From contig NZ_AP028068.1 in assembly GCF_030297155.1 (NCBI RefSeq), positions 1,116,001 to 1,180,000 of the forward strand: a stretch of 64,000 nucleotides of DNA. The letters run 5' to 3'. Under the pieces are notes generated by a model. That model did no database searches. It saw nothing but the letters and a program-made list of their open reading frames with translations, and was not told the origin of the DNA. The position numbers were made by a program, and so were the translations under genes. Every line of letters begins with the position of its first letter. The stretch's first letter is position 1. This DNA comes from Vibrio sp. FE10. GTDB lineage: Bacteria; Pseudomonadota; Gammaproteobacteria; Enterobacterales; Vibrionaceae. Shown piece by piece: positions 7,174-15,383 of the stretch.

Positions 7174-9000
7174 CTAAGGCGTATACCAAATTGGCGAGGT
7201 AAACGCGCGTTCTTGAATAGAAACTGGCAGTTCTTCAGGAACGGTTGTGCCCATTTCTACTGCATCAAATGTGCTCCAACGAGGAGTTGGGATTTCGAGT
7301 ACACGAGCGTAGTAGAACGCATGCAGTGATTCATCAAAGTCAGGGTCGACCCATTCAGCTTGAAGTGACTCAGCGCCAATATCATTAGTGAAGGTGGCTG
7401 TTTTCACGTCCACGGTGTTACCTACGGCAGGCACTTTGCCATGTTCATTCTCAACACGACCATCAGACATCGCAACGTTGTAGACTTTTTCAAACGTTTT
7501 GCCGTCTTTTACCCAGCCTTTGATGATCTGGATTCGGTCTAAGTTACCGCTATCAGGATCTTTTTCAGCTTGGACTATAATGGTTGGTGCTGTTTTACCG
7601 TGAACATCTGCAGAGGTTAGGTCGCTACCCATTGGCACGCCTTCATCGTAAGCCGTTGCTTCCCAGTCTGCTTGTTTTAGCAATTCTTGTGGGTAGTCGA
7701 AGCTTGCGAAAGTTCGCACTTTCATGCGAGTTCCTGTTGTTGCGTAAACTTCTTTGTTTGCTAACGCATCATAAATCTCTTCTCGAGTATTCGATTTTGC
7801 CCAAACTGCAGCTAAACCTGACGTACTGAACTTACGGATTTCTTCAATGTTACGACCTGAGTTACCCGGTGAACCGTACATGCGTTCTTCTGGATGAACT
7901 TCAACCCCAAATTTGCCGGTGAAGTTGAATTCTTGGAAAGTGCTTGCTCCGTTGTGGGTATCGGCATCGCCAATGAAACCGAACTTGTATGGGTTACCTT
8001 GACCTTCTGCTTCTTGCTTAATACCGCGCAGTAGAGCGTCGCGTGCATAACCACCCACTCGTTTGTCTGTTAGACGACCGTGCATATCTAAACGATAATC
8101 CCACAATTCAAAACCTGCGAACTCATCGTTCGGAGACAACTCAGGGTGCGTCTCTGATGTGCCTTTGATCTGAGTGATTTCGTAAAGTGGTTCATTTCTC
8201 ATACGAGTTTCTGCATAGGCTTTGTCTACTTTAGAGCCGCCGTAACTGGTATCTACAGGGAACATCAAACCATCGCTGGCGTTACCATTGTGAGGGATCG
8301 CTAACAGTGTTGAGCCATTCTCACGTTGCTTGTCCATCCATGCCCAGAGGTCTTCTGGTCGTTTCGAATCGAAGCTGGTAAACGGTATTTCTGGAATGTG
8401 GTCAGTATCTCTGAACATCAATACACGGTGCATGTTGCGAGCTTCAGGGCCTGAGGTCCATTCGAAGCCAGCAAAAGTCGTAAACTGACCTGGTGTGTTG
8501 TATTTGTCTGTAATCTCGACTGTTTGCGCGAATAATGATTTTGCGAGCTTAGGGTCAACCAATCGAGGATCGCAGCTGTTTTTATTCATGCAGTCGAAGA
8601 TGTCGGCATAGGCCCCCCAAGCCACAACTTTGTTTTTTGATGCCAAGCGCTTAGATATGTCCAAGTCATAAAGGTCACTTTCTGGGTTGACCATTTGTTG
8701 GAATACGCCTAAAAATTCGGCGTGGTCTGTCACTGAATACCAATCAAGGGGTTTACCTTGGATTTTGAAAACATTACCGTTTTCATCAACAATTTTTTCA
8801 CCACGAGCCCAGCGATACGCCGTTTCAGGGTTGAAGGTTGCGCCTTGCGGAAAGCCATCAAAAGACCAGCCAGTATGGACGTGTAAGTTACCGAAATACG
8901 CTTCTTTATTTTCGTGAACCGTAATGTCTGCCTGTGCTGCCATACTGCTGCATAATAAAATGGCAGAAACACAACTTGCTAATTTGTTTATTTTTTTCAT
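7174..9000 (-). CDS. DUF3604 periplasmic protein
   Basis: The 608-aa protein has a signal peptide (cleavage near AAQA, residue 24) and matches DUF3604. Early in the mature part comes a PHP-hydrolase-like HVHTGWSFD (H40, H42), then SVTDHAEFLG, AIPHNGNASDG and GDADTHNG. These are plausible metal ligands of a PHP-like phosphoesterase or hydrolase. That function is inference; the family has no agreed activity. AGG stands 8 nt before the ATG. It heads the operon with the PpiC-like and HupE-like genes. A TTGCA-N4-TGCAA dyad lies about 255 bp upstream. Confidence 0.85.
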   Translation of the reverse strand: MKKINKLASCVSAILLCSSMAAQADITVHENKEAYFGNLHVHTGWSFDGFPQGATFNPETAYRWARGEKIVDENGNVFKIQGKPLDWYSVTDHAEFLGVFQQMVNPESDLYDLDISKRLASKNKVVAWGAYADIFDCMNKNSCDPRLVDPKLAKSLFAQTVEITDKYNTPGQFTTFAGFEWTSGPEARNMHRVLMFRDTDHIPEIPFTSFDSKRPEDLWAWMDKQRENGSTLLAIPHNGNASDGLMFPVDTSYGGSKVDKAYAETRMRNEPLYEITQIKGTSETHPELSPNDEFAGFELWDYRLDMHGRLTDKRVGGYARDALLRGIKQEAEGQGNPYKFGFIGDADTHNGASTFQEFNFTGKFGVEVHPEERMYGSPGNSGRNIEEIRKFSTSGLAAVWAKSNTREEIYDALANKEVYATTGTRMKVRTFASFDYPQELLKQADWEATAYDEGVPMGSDLTSADVHGKTAPTIIVQAEKDPDSGNLDRIQIIKGWVKDGKTFEKVYNVAMSDGRVENEHGKVPAVGNTVDVKTATFTNDIGAESLQAEWVDPDFDESLHAFYYARVLEIPTPRWSTFDAVEMGTTVPEELPVSIQERAFTSPIWYTP

Positions 9001-9253
9001 AGGAATGACCTAATAAATGGGTGAACTGAACGTACGCAGGTTTTCTTAACATCTTGTTTGTTTAGAAAGTCCGCACACATAAAACGAGTGCTTATGTTTT
9101 GTCATTCCGTGACGGGCAAATACATGGCCTGAAGTGTTATTCCGTAGACTCAACGTGATAGTGAACAAGCCTGTAAATGCTCGTTGTCGCTAAGATGGGA
9201 GAAGTATAATCAAGAGGATAAAGGCGAAAAATATCTGAAATTGGTTTTCACTT

Positions 9254-9267
9254 TTGCATTACTGCAA
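9254..9267. promoter_or_regulatory. LysR-type dyad TTGCA-N4-TGCAA
   Basis: TTGCATTACTGCAA fits the LysR T-N11-A format. The same half-sites recur at 14981-14994 before the outer-membrane protein gene. The regulator at 10964 lies between the two sites and is the natural candidate; that link is inference. Confidence 0.45.
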
Positions 9268-9310
9268 TAGTGAATGGTTGTCTCTTATTGATTATTTTGG
9301 TGAATGCAAA

Positions 9311-9357
9311 AACACCTTACATTAGTAAAGCAAGACGCTTTTCTAACGTAAGGTGTT
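9311..9357 (-). terminator. Hairpin terminator, probably of the CoA-transferase gene
   Basis: The 15-bp arms AACACCTTACATTAG and CTAACGTAAGGTGTT (one mismatch) enclose a 17-nt loop. T-rich flanks on the right and A-rich on the left allow use in either direction. Confidence 0.6.
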
Positions 9358-9435
9358 CTTTATTTTGGATTTACTCTTAAAGCTAAAAGCTAACTCGCAA
9401 CTGATTGCTTAGATATTATTCCCTCTTAGATATTG

Positions 9436-10878
9436 TTACTTCCAAGTCGGGAAATCTGAGCCTAGAGGTGAGGTTGGTTTATCCCAGTAAGCCGGTGTGC
9501 GTGAGTATTCTAAGACTGGTTTTAAATGAGTGATCACACCAAATGGCGTTGGCGTTTTTATGGTGTTCTCGCTGATGTTTCCACCGGAAATTACTTTATG
9601 TATTGTGGCGAATTTCTTATCGATGTTCTCTTGGTCTTTCTTTTGACTTCTTTGTTGATTCTGCGGGTTCGAATTCAAACCTTGGTTTTGATACCACATA
9701 CAAGTTTGGGCTAATGAAACACTGACACGTTGGGAACCACCAATGAAAGCACGGTTGTGAAGCGCTTTCAGAATGCCGATAGAACCCATTAAGCCAGTGC
9801 CGTAATCGGTAATGAAACCGTAAGGACATAGAATCGGTTGGTTCTCGGTGCCGTGATCAAAGGCTGAACCAACAGCCGCTTGTGCGATGTTTTCCCACCC
9901 GTGCCTATTCGCCCATGGTCCAACTTCGCCAAATGCCGAACTGGTTACGATGATTAAGTTAGGGTTAATTGATAATAACTTCTCTTCTGTTAAACCAAAC
10001 TTCTCTTGAAGCCGACCTGGAGCATAGCCATTTACATACACATCAGTTTCTGTGATCAGCTGATAGAACGTCTCGAGATCCTTTTGTTTATTAAAGTTCA
10101 GGTAAGCATTGCGTTTACCAAAGCCAGTATCAAGGTAGTTTGACGTAATACGCTCGGCGGAAGGGTTGGCAATATGCAAAACCTGAGCGCCTTGTTCCGC
10201 CAAAAAGGTCGACATTGAGGGCCCTGCAATAATATGGCTAACATCTAGCACTTTTACGTCACTGAGCGGTCTTTCGCTCGGTTTGAACGGAACTTTAGAA
10301 CCCGTACCAAGTGTTTTGACTTGGATTGGTGGAAGCTTACTTAGAGCTTGGCCTTGTGGGTGCGCTTGAAACTCTTGTTGAGTTCGAATCTTGGTGCCAC
10401 TTAACCCATGCTTATTAAAGATATCTTCCCACTCTTGCGCTGTTTTAGACAAGTAGGCAGCTTCAATAGCTTCCTGTTCTGGTGGGCAGTTCAATACTTT
10501 TAAAGTCTTGTCGTGTAAATGCTCCAGTGCAGTAATGGTCTCAAAATACCCATCTTTTGTTTTGTGAGTGAGCGATTCAAAACGCTTGAAAGCATCTAGC
10601 GAGAGTGGCTGATCATTGATGTGAAGGAAGTTAGGGCGATAAAGCATTTCCATCGCTTTTTTATGATCAACTGTGACGGTTTGAGCTTTGCCAGTTTTAT
10701 GCTTCCAAATATTTGCAACCAACAAACCGTTCATCATTAATAAAGAAGAAAAACTATCCGACATACTGTACGGTGATAGTTCATCTGAGCTCGGCTCGTA
10801 ATTCGTATCAATACTTTCAATGTCTGACGATATTTCAATATCGACCATTTTTTTCAAGTTTTCTAGACCATGTAACAT
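9436..10878 (-). CDS. Family III CoA-transferase (CaiB/BaiF), N-terminally extended
   Basis: About 480 aa. The C-terminal part from about residue 205 has the CaiB/BaiF fold: VKVLDVSHIIAGPSMSTFLA, INPNLIIVTSSAFG, GPWANRHGWE, and ITDYGTGLMGSIG, whose Asp aligns with the catalytic Asp that carries the CoA-linked acyl anhydride. The first 200 residues are a diverged extra lobe, as in the paralogue at 12013. It should move CoA between carboxylic acids in the cytosol; the substrate is unknown. The start is set at ATG 10878, with AAAGG 8 nt upstream. The open frame runs on to 11064 but would overlap the divergent LysR gene. Confidence 0.85.
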   Translation of the reverse strand: MLHGLENLKKMVDIEISSDIESIDTNYEPSSDELSPYSMSDSFSSLLMMNGLLVANIWKHKTGKAQTVTVDHKKAMEMLYRPNFLHINDQPLSLDAFKRFESLTHKTKDGYFETITALEHLHDKTLKVLNCPPEQEAIEAAYLSKTAQEWEDIFNKHGLSGTKIRTQQEFQAHPQGQALSKLPPIQVKTLGTGSKVPFKPSERPLSDVKVLDVSHIIAGPSMSTFLAEQGAQVLHIANPSAERITSNYLDTGFGKRNAYLNFNKQKDLETFYQLITETDVYVNGYAPGRLQEKFGLTEEKLLSINPNLIIVTSSAFGEVGPWANRHGWENIAQAAVGSAFDHGTENQPILCPYGFITDYGTGLMGSIGILKALHNRAFIGGSQRVSVSLAQTCMWYQNQGLNSNPQNQQRSQKKDQENIDKKFATIHKVISGGNISENTIKTPTPFGVITHLKPVLEYSRTPAYWDKPTSPLGSDFPTWK

Positions 10879-10963
10879 AAATAAACCTTTGATGTTTTTG
10901 AGATAGATAATCAGCTTACTTAAGTCTATATTTGGGATAAACCCTCTAAAATAAGGATGAGTT

Positions 10964-11851
10964 TTGCACAGAAGCAATAATAATTTTGACCTAAATACGC
11001 TGACCATTTTTAGACGTGTTGTAGAGCTAAATTCGCTTTCAAAGACAGCGGAAGAGTTAGTCATTAATCCATCAACTGTGAGTCGAAAAATATCAGATCT
11101 CGAATCATTTTATGGGGTTAAGCTACTACTGAGAACAACCAGAACACTCACCCTTACTGAGGAAGGTAAGGCGTTTTATGGTTACTGCCAGAACATCGAA
11201 GACTTGTTGGTTCGTTCGGAAAACGAGATAACCAATACGCAAGTTGAGCCGACAGGGGTGTTACGATTGGTGATACCAGTTGATCTCGGTAACTTGGCGC
11301 TAAACAATGCGCTCAATGAGTTTGCGATTAAGTACCCAAAAGTGGTGTTAGATTTAGAGTTTTCAAATCGTTCCGTAGATATCGTTGAAGAAGGCGTTGA
11401 TGTTTGGTTTTGTATCGGTGAAGCATCGAATCAAAGTTTAATTTCAAAACATCTTATGACACACAGACGCTATTTAATGGCCTCGAAAGAGTATTTAGCT
11501 CAGTACGGTGACATTAATTCGATTGACGAAATGACTCCCCCTCACCGACAAGTGTTAAACAAAAACCCGTTTAATTACAAAGATAAAAACGCGATAAAAC
11601 ACCTACCGTATTCGGTTGCGGTAAACAGCAGTTATGCGGTACTTCAGTCATGTATAGCAGGCCTTGGGCTTGCTTATATTACGAAATCGATGGCCAATAA
11701 ATATGACGCTGACCAACAATTAGTGACGATATTAGAGAGTGAGATTTTTTCTGAAACGGTGGTTAATATGTTGTATCCAGAACGGAAACTTAAACCTATG
11801 AGGACTGAATATTTCCTTGAATTCATGTCTAATTATTTCCGGTATGTGTAG
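10964..11851 (+). CDS. LysR-family transcriptional regulator (TTG start)
   Basis: A 295-aa LysR protein with the winged HTH at residues 8-67 (LNTLTIFRRVVELNSLSKTA, INPSTVSRKISDLE) followed by a substrate-binding domain. The start is a TTG at 10964: AAGGA lies 6 nt upstream, an in-frame TGA ends at 10960, and the nearby ATG (10957) is in another frame with an early stop. It is divergent from the CoA-transferase gene, 85 bp between starts, and probably controls it. Its substrate-binding half resembles the CrgA-like branch (TGVLRLVIPVDLG). Confidence 0.85.
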   Translation: MHRSNNNFDLNTLTIFRRVVELNSLSKTAEELVINPSTVSRKISDLESFYGVKLLLRTTRTLTLTEEGKAFYGYCQNIEDLLVRSENEITNTQVEPTGVLRLVIPVDLGNLALNNALNEFAIKYPKVVLDLEFSNRSVDIVEEGVDVWFCIGEASNQSLISKHLMTHRRYLMASKEYLAQYGDINSIDEMTPPHRQVLNKNPFNYKDKNAIKHLPYSVAVNSSYAVLQSCIAGLGLAYITKSMANKYDADQQLVTILESEIFSETVVNMLYPERKLKPMRTEYFLEFMSNYFRYV

Positions 11852-11871
11852 GCATATAGTCAAATAAAATT

Positions 11872-11911
11872 GAGACGGGATAAACATAAGTTCCTATGTT
11901 TATCCCGTCTC
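11872..11911. terminator. Strong bidirectional terminator
   Basis: A perfect 17-bp stem (GAGACGGGATAAACATA and its complement) with a 6-nt loop. It lies between the convergent LysR gene and the second CoA-transferase gene. Confidence 0.85.
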
Positions 11912-12012
11912 TTTGGTAACTCATAATTCGTTTCGTTTTTGTGTGGGCAGGGTGGGGGACGAAGCCCCCAGTCTTATCGCTAATGCTCGTTGTTTTTATG
12001 AAGAACGTTTAC

Positions 12013-13518
12013 TTAGCGTAGCATGATGTCTTCGTGGCCATAGCCCGGTATGAAACCAAACAAGCCTCGGTTAACGACTTCTGATGGACGGTGAGTGATT
12101 GCGCCGTTTCCTGCGGGTTCGTCGCTCCATGTTGTTTTGATTGGATCATGTGCGCCCATCACGGAAGGTCCTGTTTGGCAGTAAGCTGGGGTCTCAGACA
12201 ACTGTACATAAGGTGTAATTCGAGTGAACACCGAACCTGATTCGCTGGTTTGGTCGATTAAGTACTCGCGCATGTCAGCCATTGAAATCGGCACAACTTC
12301 TTCTTTTTGGGCATCTAAACTTAAAAGCTCCATTGCTGAACGTGCTAGCATGGTTTCTACATTCCAGAATCCACCTTTCTTCTCACGTTGGATCAGTGCT
12401 GAAATCGTGCCGATTGCAGCTAAGAACCCTGTGCTGAAATCCAGTACGAGAGCGCCAACAAGGTGGTATTGGTCGCGACCTTGCGATGCGATGTGTGTCA
12501 TGCCTGTACAAGTTTGAGCCAATTGCTCCCAACCTTTACGTTTGCTCCAAGGGCCCGTTGGACCGTATGCAGAGATCTGAGTAACAACGAGATTCGGGTT
12601 GATCTCCATTAGTGTTTTTTGATCGAATCCTAGTCTTTCTAGAGAGTTTGGACCGTAACCCCATACGAGTGCATCGGCATCTTTCAACAATTCAGTGAAC
12701 TTCTCTTTGTGTTGTTGCTGCTTCAAGTCGAGTTGTATCTGCTTTTTACCGTAACTTTGCTCAAAGATTACTGGGTACAAGAACGGAAATTCAGGGTTAC
12801 GAACCGAGATGACGTCTGCACCGTATTCCGCGAGTTGACGAGTAGACCATGGGCCAGCCACCACGTGAGTGACATCAATAATTTTAAGCCCTTCAAGTGG
12901 ACGATGTTTTGCTTGAGTTAACTTTTTAGACTTTGCATTGCCTTGTTGATCAACCAATACCAGAGGATGCTTAGCCATAGCTTGCCCTTGCGGATGTGCT
13001 AGCCATTGTTCTGGTGTGTAAAGCGGCGCCATACATAGGCCTTGCTCTTCAAAATCGGCTTCAATTTTTGCAATGTCAACTTTAGCAACTTGGTCGCTCA
13101 AGCTTTGGTAGTTATTTGCTGAATCGAAGTAATTTAAAATACCATCGCGTAAATGCGGGTAAGCACCATTCATACACATCCATTGACCGTCTTTTGATTG
13201 TTGGATGCTGTTCACTGGAACTTCGATTTCACCACCAAGAATTATCGTACCATTTAGGTAATGGTATGCAGGATCGTTCAAGCTCATTGTCGCATGGCGT
13301 CGGTCAACAGTTACGCTCTGTTTTGGCAGGCCTCGTAGTTCGCCAATCTCTTCCAAGCTAGCCCCAAATGCTGCAATCACACCGGTAATGTAATCTGCAG
13401 TTGCTAGATCTTCTTTTAGGTAAGTCGGTGTTTGAACCACATTGATATCTGATGCTGGTGTAGATAGATTAAGTGTATCTGCAATATGTTGATAAACTTT
13501 GTGTTGATTCGTATTCAT
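12013..13518 (-). CDS. Second family III CoA-transferase (CaiB/BaiF)
   Basis: 501 aa, a distant paralogue of the product of 9436-10878, with the same N-terminal extra lobe (to about residue 208) and the CaiB/BaiF core: LKIIDVTHVVAGPWSTRQLA, INPNLVVTQISAYG, GPWSKRKGWEQLA, and VLDFSTGFLAAIG with the presumed catalytic Asp. Family III enzymes work as monomer pairs or interlocked dimers, so two diverged paralogues could form a heteromer or act on successive acids. The ATG at 13518 has GAGA upstream. It follows the NTF2-like gene on the same strand by 84 bp. Confidence 0.85.
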   Translation of the reverse strand: MNTNQHKVYQHIADTLNLSTPASDINVVQTPTYLKEDLATADYITGVIAAFGASLEEIGELRGLPKQSVTVDRRHATMSLNDPAYHYLNGTIILGGEIEVPVNSIQQSKDGQWMCMNGAYPHLRDGILNYFDSANNYQSLSDQVAKVDIAKIEADFEEQGLCMAPLYTPEQWLAHPQGQAMAKHPLVLVDQQGNAKSKKLTQAKHRPLEGLKIIDVTHVVAGPWSTRQLAEYGADVISVRNPEFPFLYPVIFEQSYGKKQIQLDLKQQQHKEKFTELLKDADALVWGYGPNSLERLGFDQKTLMEINPNLVVTQISAYGPTGPWSKRKGWEQLAQTCTGMTHIASQGRDQYHLVGALVLDFSTGFLAAIGTISALIQREKKGGFWNVETMLARSAMELLSLDAQKEEVVPISMADMREYLIDQTSESGSVFTRITPYVQLSETPAYCQTGPSVMGAHDPIKTTWSDEPAGNGAITHRPSEVVNRGLFGFIPGYGHEDIMLR

Positions 13519-13602
13519 AATATTTGTCTCTAATTCTTACTTTATTGAGCGCTGCTGGGTATAACGGCAACGCTGCCAATGGAATTTGTTTTGATAAGGC
13601 GC

Positions 13603-14007
13603 TTAGTTTTTCGGTTTGTGCTGCTCAAGTTCTGGCGGATAATCGACGACATAACGTTCAACTAAGTTATTTTCATCAAGCCACAGAATGTTCAATAATG
13701 AATCAAAAGAAATGACATTATCGAGGTTCTGTTTTTCTGTGATTTTTGCACCACCGTTCATAATGATCGCGTTACCCACTTGGTAAACGTCGTGAATAAA
13801 ATGCTCAGTGATGAAGGGTTCATCTATTTTTTTGAAGTAAGCTTTCGCGTTTTCAAGGCCGATGATCTTTTCCTGTCCAAATTGCATCACAATATCGTCA
13901 CGCAAGATTTCGAAGCCTGAATTATCAGAAAAATCTAATGTATCAATTGCCTGAAACAGTTTTGGAAGCCATGTTGGTGCTTCGATTTTTGTCATATGTG
14001 TATTCAT
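13603..14007 (-). CDS. NTF2/SnoaL-fold protein
   Basis: The 134-aa protein has the size and pattern of an NTF2-like (SnoaL, ketosteroid-isomerase) cone: helix LPKLFQAIDTLD, strand DIVMQFGQEKIIG, helix AKAYFKKID, then strands around HDVYQVGNAIIMNGGAKI and the C-terminal VERYVVDYPP. Such proteins are small-molecule isomerases, cyclases or ligand binders. Here it may act on an intermediate of the CoA-transferase pathway. Its RBS (GGAGA) directly follows the 3' arm of a 12-bp inverted repeat (14021-14072), which could affect translation. Confidence 0.65.
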   Translation of the reverse strand: MNTHMTKIEAPTWLPKLFQAIDTLDFSDNSGFEILRDDIVMQFGQEKIIGLENAKAYFKKIDEPFITEHFIHDVYQVGNAIIMNGGAKITEKQNLDNVISFDSLLNILWLDENNLVERYVVDYPPELEQHKPKN

Positions 14008-14020
14008 GGTATGTCTCCTA

Positions 14021-14072
14021 TCCTAATAAATATTCAATTAACTCATTGGTTATGAAATATTATTTATTAGGA
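14021..14072 (-). promoter_or_regulatory. 12-bp inverted repeat next to an RBS
   Basis: TCCTAATAAATA (14021-14032) and TATTTATTAGGA (14061-14072) are exact complements around a 28-nt loop. In the minus-strand transcript the second arm ends 2 nt before GGAGA of the NTF2-like gene. It may process or attenuate readthrough from the outer-membrane protein gene. Confidence 0.5.
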
Positions 14073-14110
14073 TTGATAGTGATTAAAATTAATGAGGTTG
14101 ATTCTCGTTG

Positions 14111-14875
14111 TTAGAATTTGTAGTTAAATTCAAATCCACGTGTTGCGTCTGAGTAGTCTTGTTCTGAATCCCATTCTTCATGGTATTGAACGTCTAAATC
14201 TGCGGTGATTTGGTACGTTAAGCGTATTTCGTTCGTGAATAGTGTGTCTTCACCGTTGTAAAAGTTATCTGTGTAAACCGTTGCACCGCCCAATGTGCTG
14301 CGCCATTCTGGGTTATACATAAAATCCAAGTTGTCTAAGATTTTCACTTTTGCGTACGCACCGATTTGGCCGTAAGTACCTGGTAGGGTGTAGCCTGTAA
14401 CGTGGTCATCAATTGGGTAACCATTTTCTTCAAGAGGCAGTTCGCCGTTCATGATGGTTAAGCCAACACCCGCATAAGGTAAAACTTCAATGCGGTTGTA
14501 TTGGTATTTCCAAGTGATGTTTGCTGATAGATCAAGCTGTTCTTTTTCTACGTCATATTCGGTATCAATGTAGCTACCGATGTTCGATGCCTTGTCAGTA
14601 TTGAAGTAACGAGCTCGAACGCTATCAATTGAATCATCACGCTCGCTTGAGCCAGACCAACCTAGGTTGTCCCCTGCAATGCCTTTTACTTCAATAATAC
14701 TTTTGGTTTGGTTTGCTTCAGTTTGGTCATCGAATTGAACTTTTACGCTTGCGCCGTAGTTGTCAAAGCCAATACCTGCGGAAACAGAAGAAGTGTCTGT
14801 ATTGCTAGCTGCTAGAACGCTAGTTGAAGCCAGTGAAGCAATTAGGATAGCGGTTGTTGTGGTATTAAGTTTCAT
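14111..14875 (-). CDS. Outer-membrane channel-like beta-barrel protein
   Basis: The 254-aa product has a signal peptide (cleavage after SVLAA, about residue 23) and amphipathic strands ending in FEFNYKF, the C-terminal Phe expected of an outer-membrane barrel. It is paralogous to the product of 26638-27426, sharing EVKGIAG, GW-G and DDSIDS motifs and the end pattern F-NY-F. It resembles small oligosaccharide- or acid-specific porins (KdgM-like size), but the substrate is unknown. The ATG at 14875 is favoured over an upstream TTG at 14893. It probably feeds the CoA-transferase pathway encoded downstream. Confidence 0.75.
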   Translation of the reverse strand: MKLNTTTTAILIASLASTSVLAASNTDTSSVSAGIGFDNYGASVKVQFDDQTEANQTKSIIEVKGIAGDNLGWSGSSERDDSIDSVRARYFNTDKASNIGSYIDTEYDVEKEQLDLSANITWKYQYNRIEVLPYAGVGLTIMNGELPLEENGYPIDDHVTGYTLPGTYGQIGAYAKVKILDNLDFMYNPEWRSTLGGATVYTDNFYNGEDTLFTNEIRLTYQITADLDVQYHEEWDSEQDYSDATRGFEFNYKF

Positions 14876-15383
14876 GATGTTTTTCTCTTTCAATTTAAAA
14901 TTTGGCGTAGTGCCGTGTTGTTGAGAGAGAGTATATTCACCACCTTGTTTTCGATAAATATCTTGAATTACGCTTCATAATTGCACTGGTGCAAAAGTGG
15001 ATTTGTAGAAGATTATTGCGTGAAAAAAAAGGGTTTGCATTTGCATGTATTGGGGGAGGATGGCGATAAATTTAGATTGAATACGATCAGCATGTGTTCA
15101 ATTATTTTCAATAAAACAACATGTTACACGGACTAAAAAACTGAATGAAATGGTCGATATTGATAATCGGAATAGTAATGAAGAGATCGAAGCTTTCGAT
15201 TTATCGTTTAAAGTAGAGTTATTGCATTAAGCTGGTGGGGATGAGCTTTCGATTTTAGAATAACAATAGTAACTTAGTACTGTGAGATATTGCCATTAAT
15301 CCTGAAGCCCTGTTTTGTTAGATGTCGAGCGTAGCCAATCACGCCATGAGTAACACAATAACTAATGGCGAAGTGAATCGAGG
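14876..15383. other. Intergenic region upstream of the barrel gene
   Basis: About 500 bp without a supported gene. It contains the TTGCA-N4-TGCAA dyad at 14981-14994. Short minus- and plus-strand frames (for example near 15145-15215) lack ribosome-binding sites and family signal. Confidence 0.5.
14981..14994. promoter_or_regulatory. LysR-type dyad TTGCA-N4-TGCAA
   Basis: TTGCACTGGTGCAA has 6-bp exact arms and the T-N11-A layout. It lies 106 bp upstream of the barrel gene start. The half-sites equal those at 9254-9267. Confidence 0.55.

Larger units (their letters stand above)
9001..9435. other. Intergenic region between DUF3604 and CoA-transferase genes
   Basis: This 435-bp stretch has no gene. 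It holds the DUF3604 promoter region, a TTGCA-N4-TGCAA dyad (9254-9267) and a strong hairpin (9311-9357) that probably ends the CoA-transferase transcript. Confidence 0.6.

Noticed and set aside
10879..11064. Upstream extension of the first CoA-transferase
   Set aside because: It would overlap the divergent LysR gene. The ATG at 10878 has a good ribosome-binding site and the added residues look non-family.
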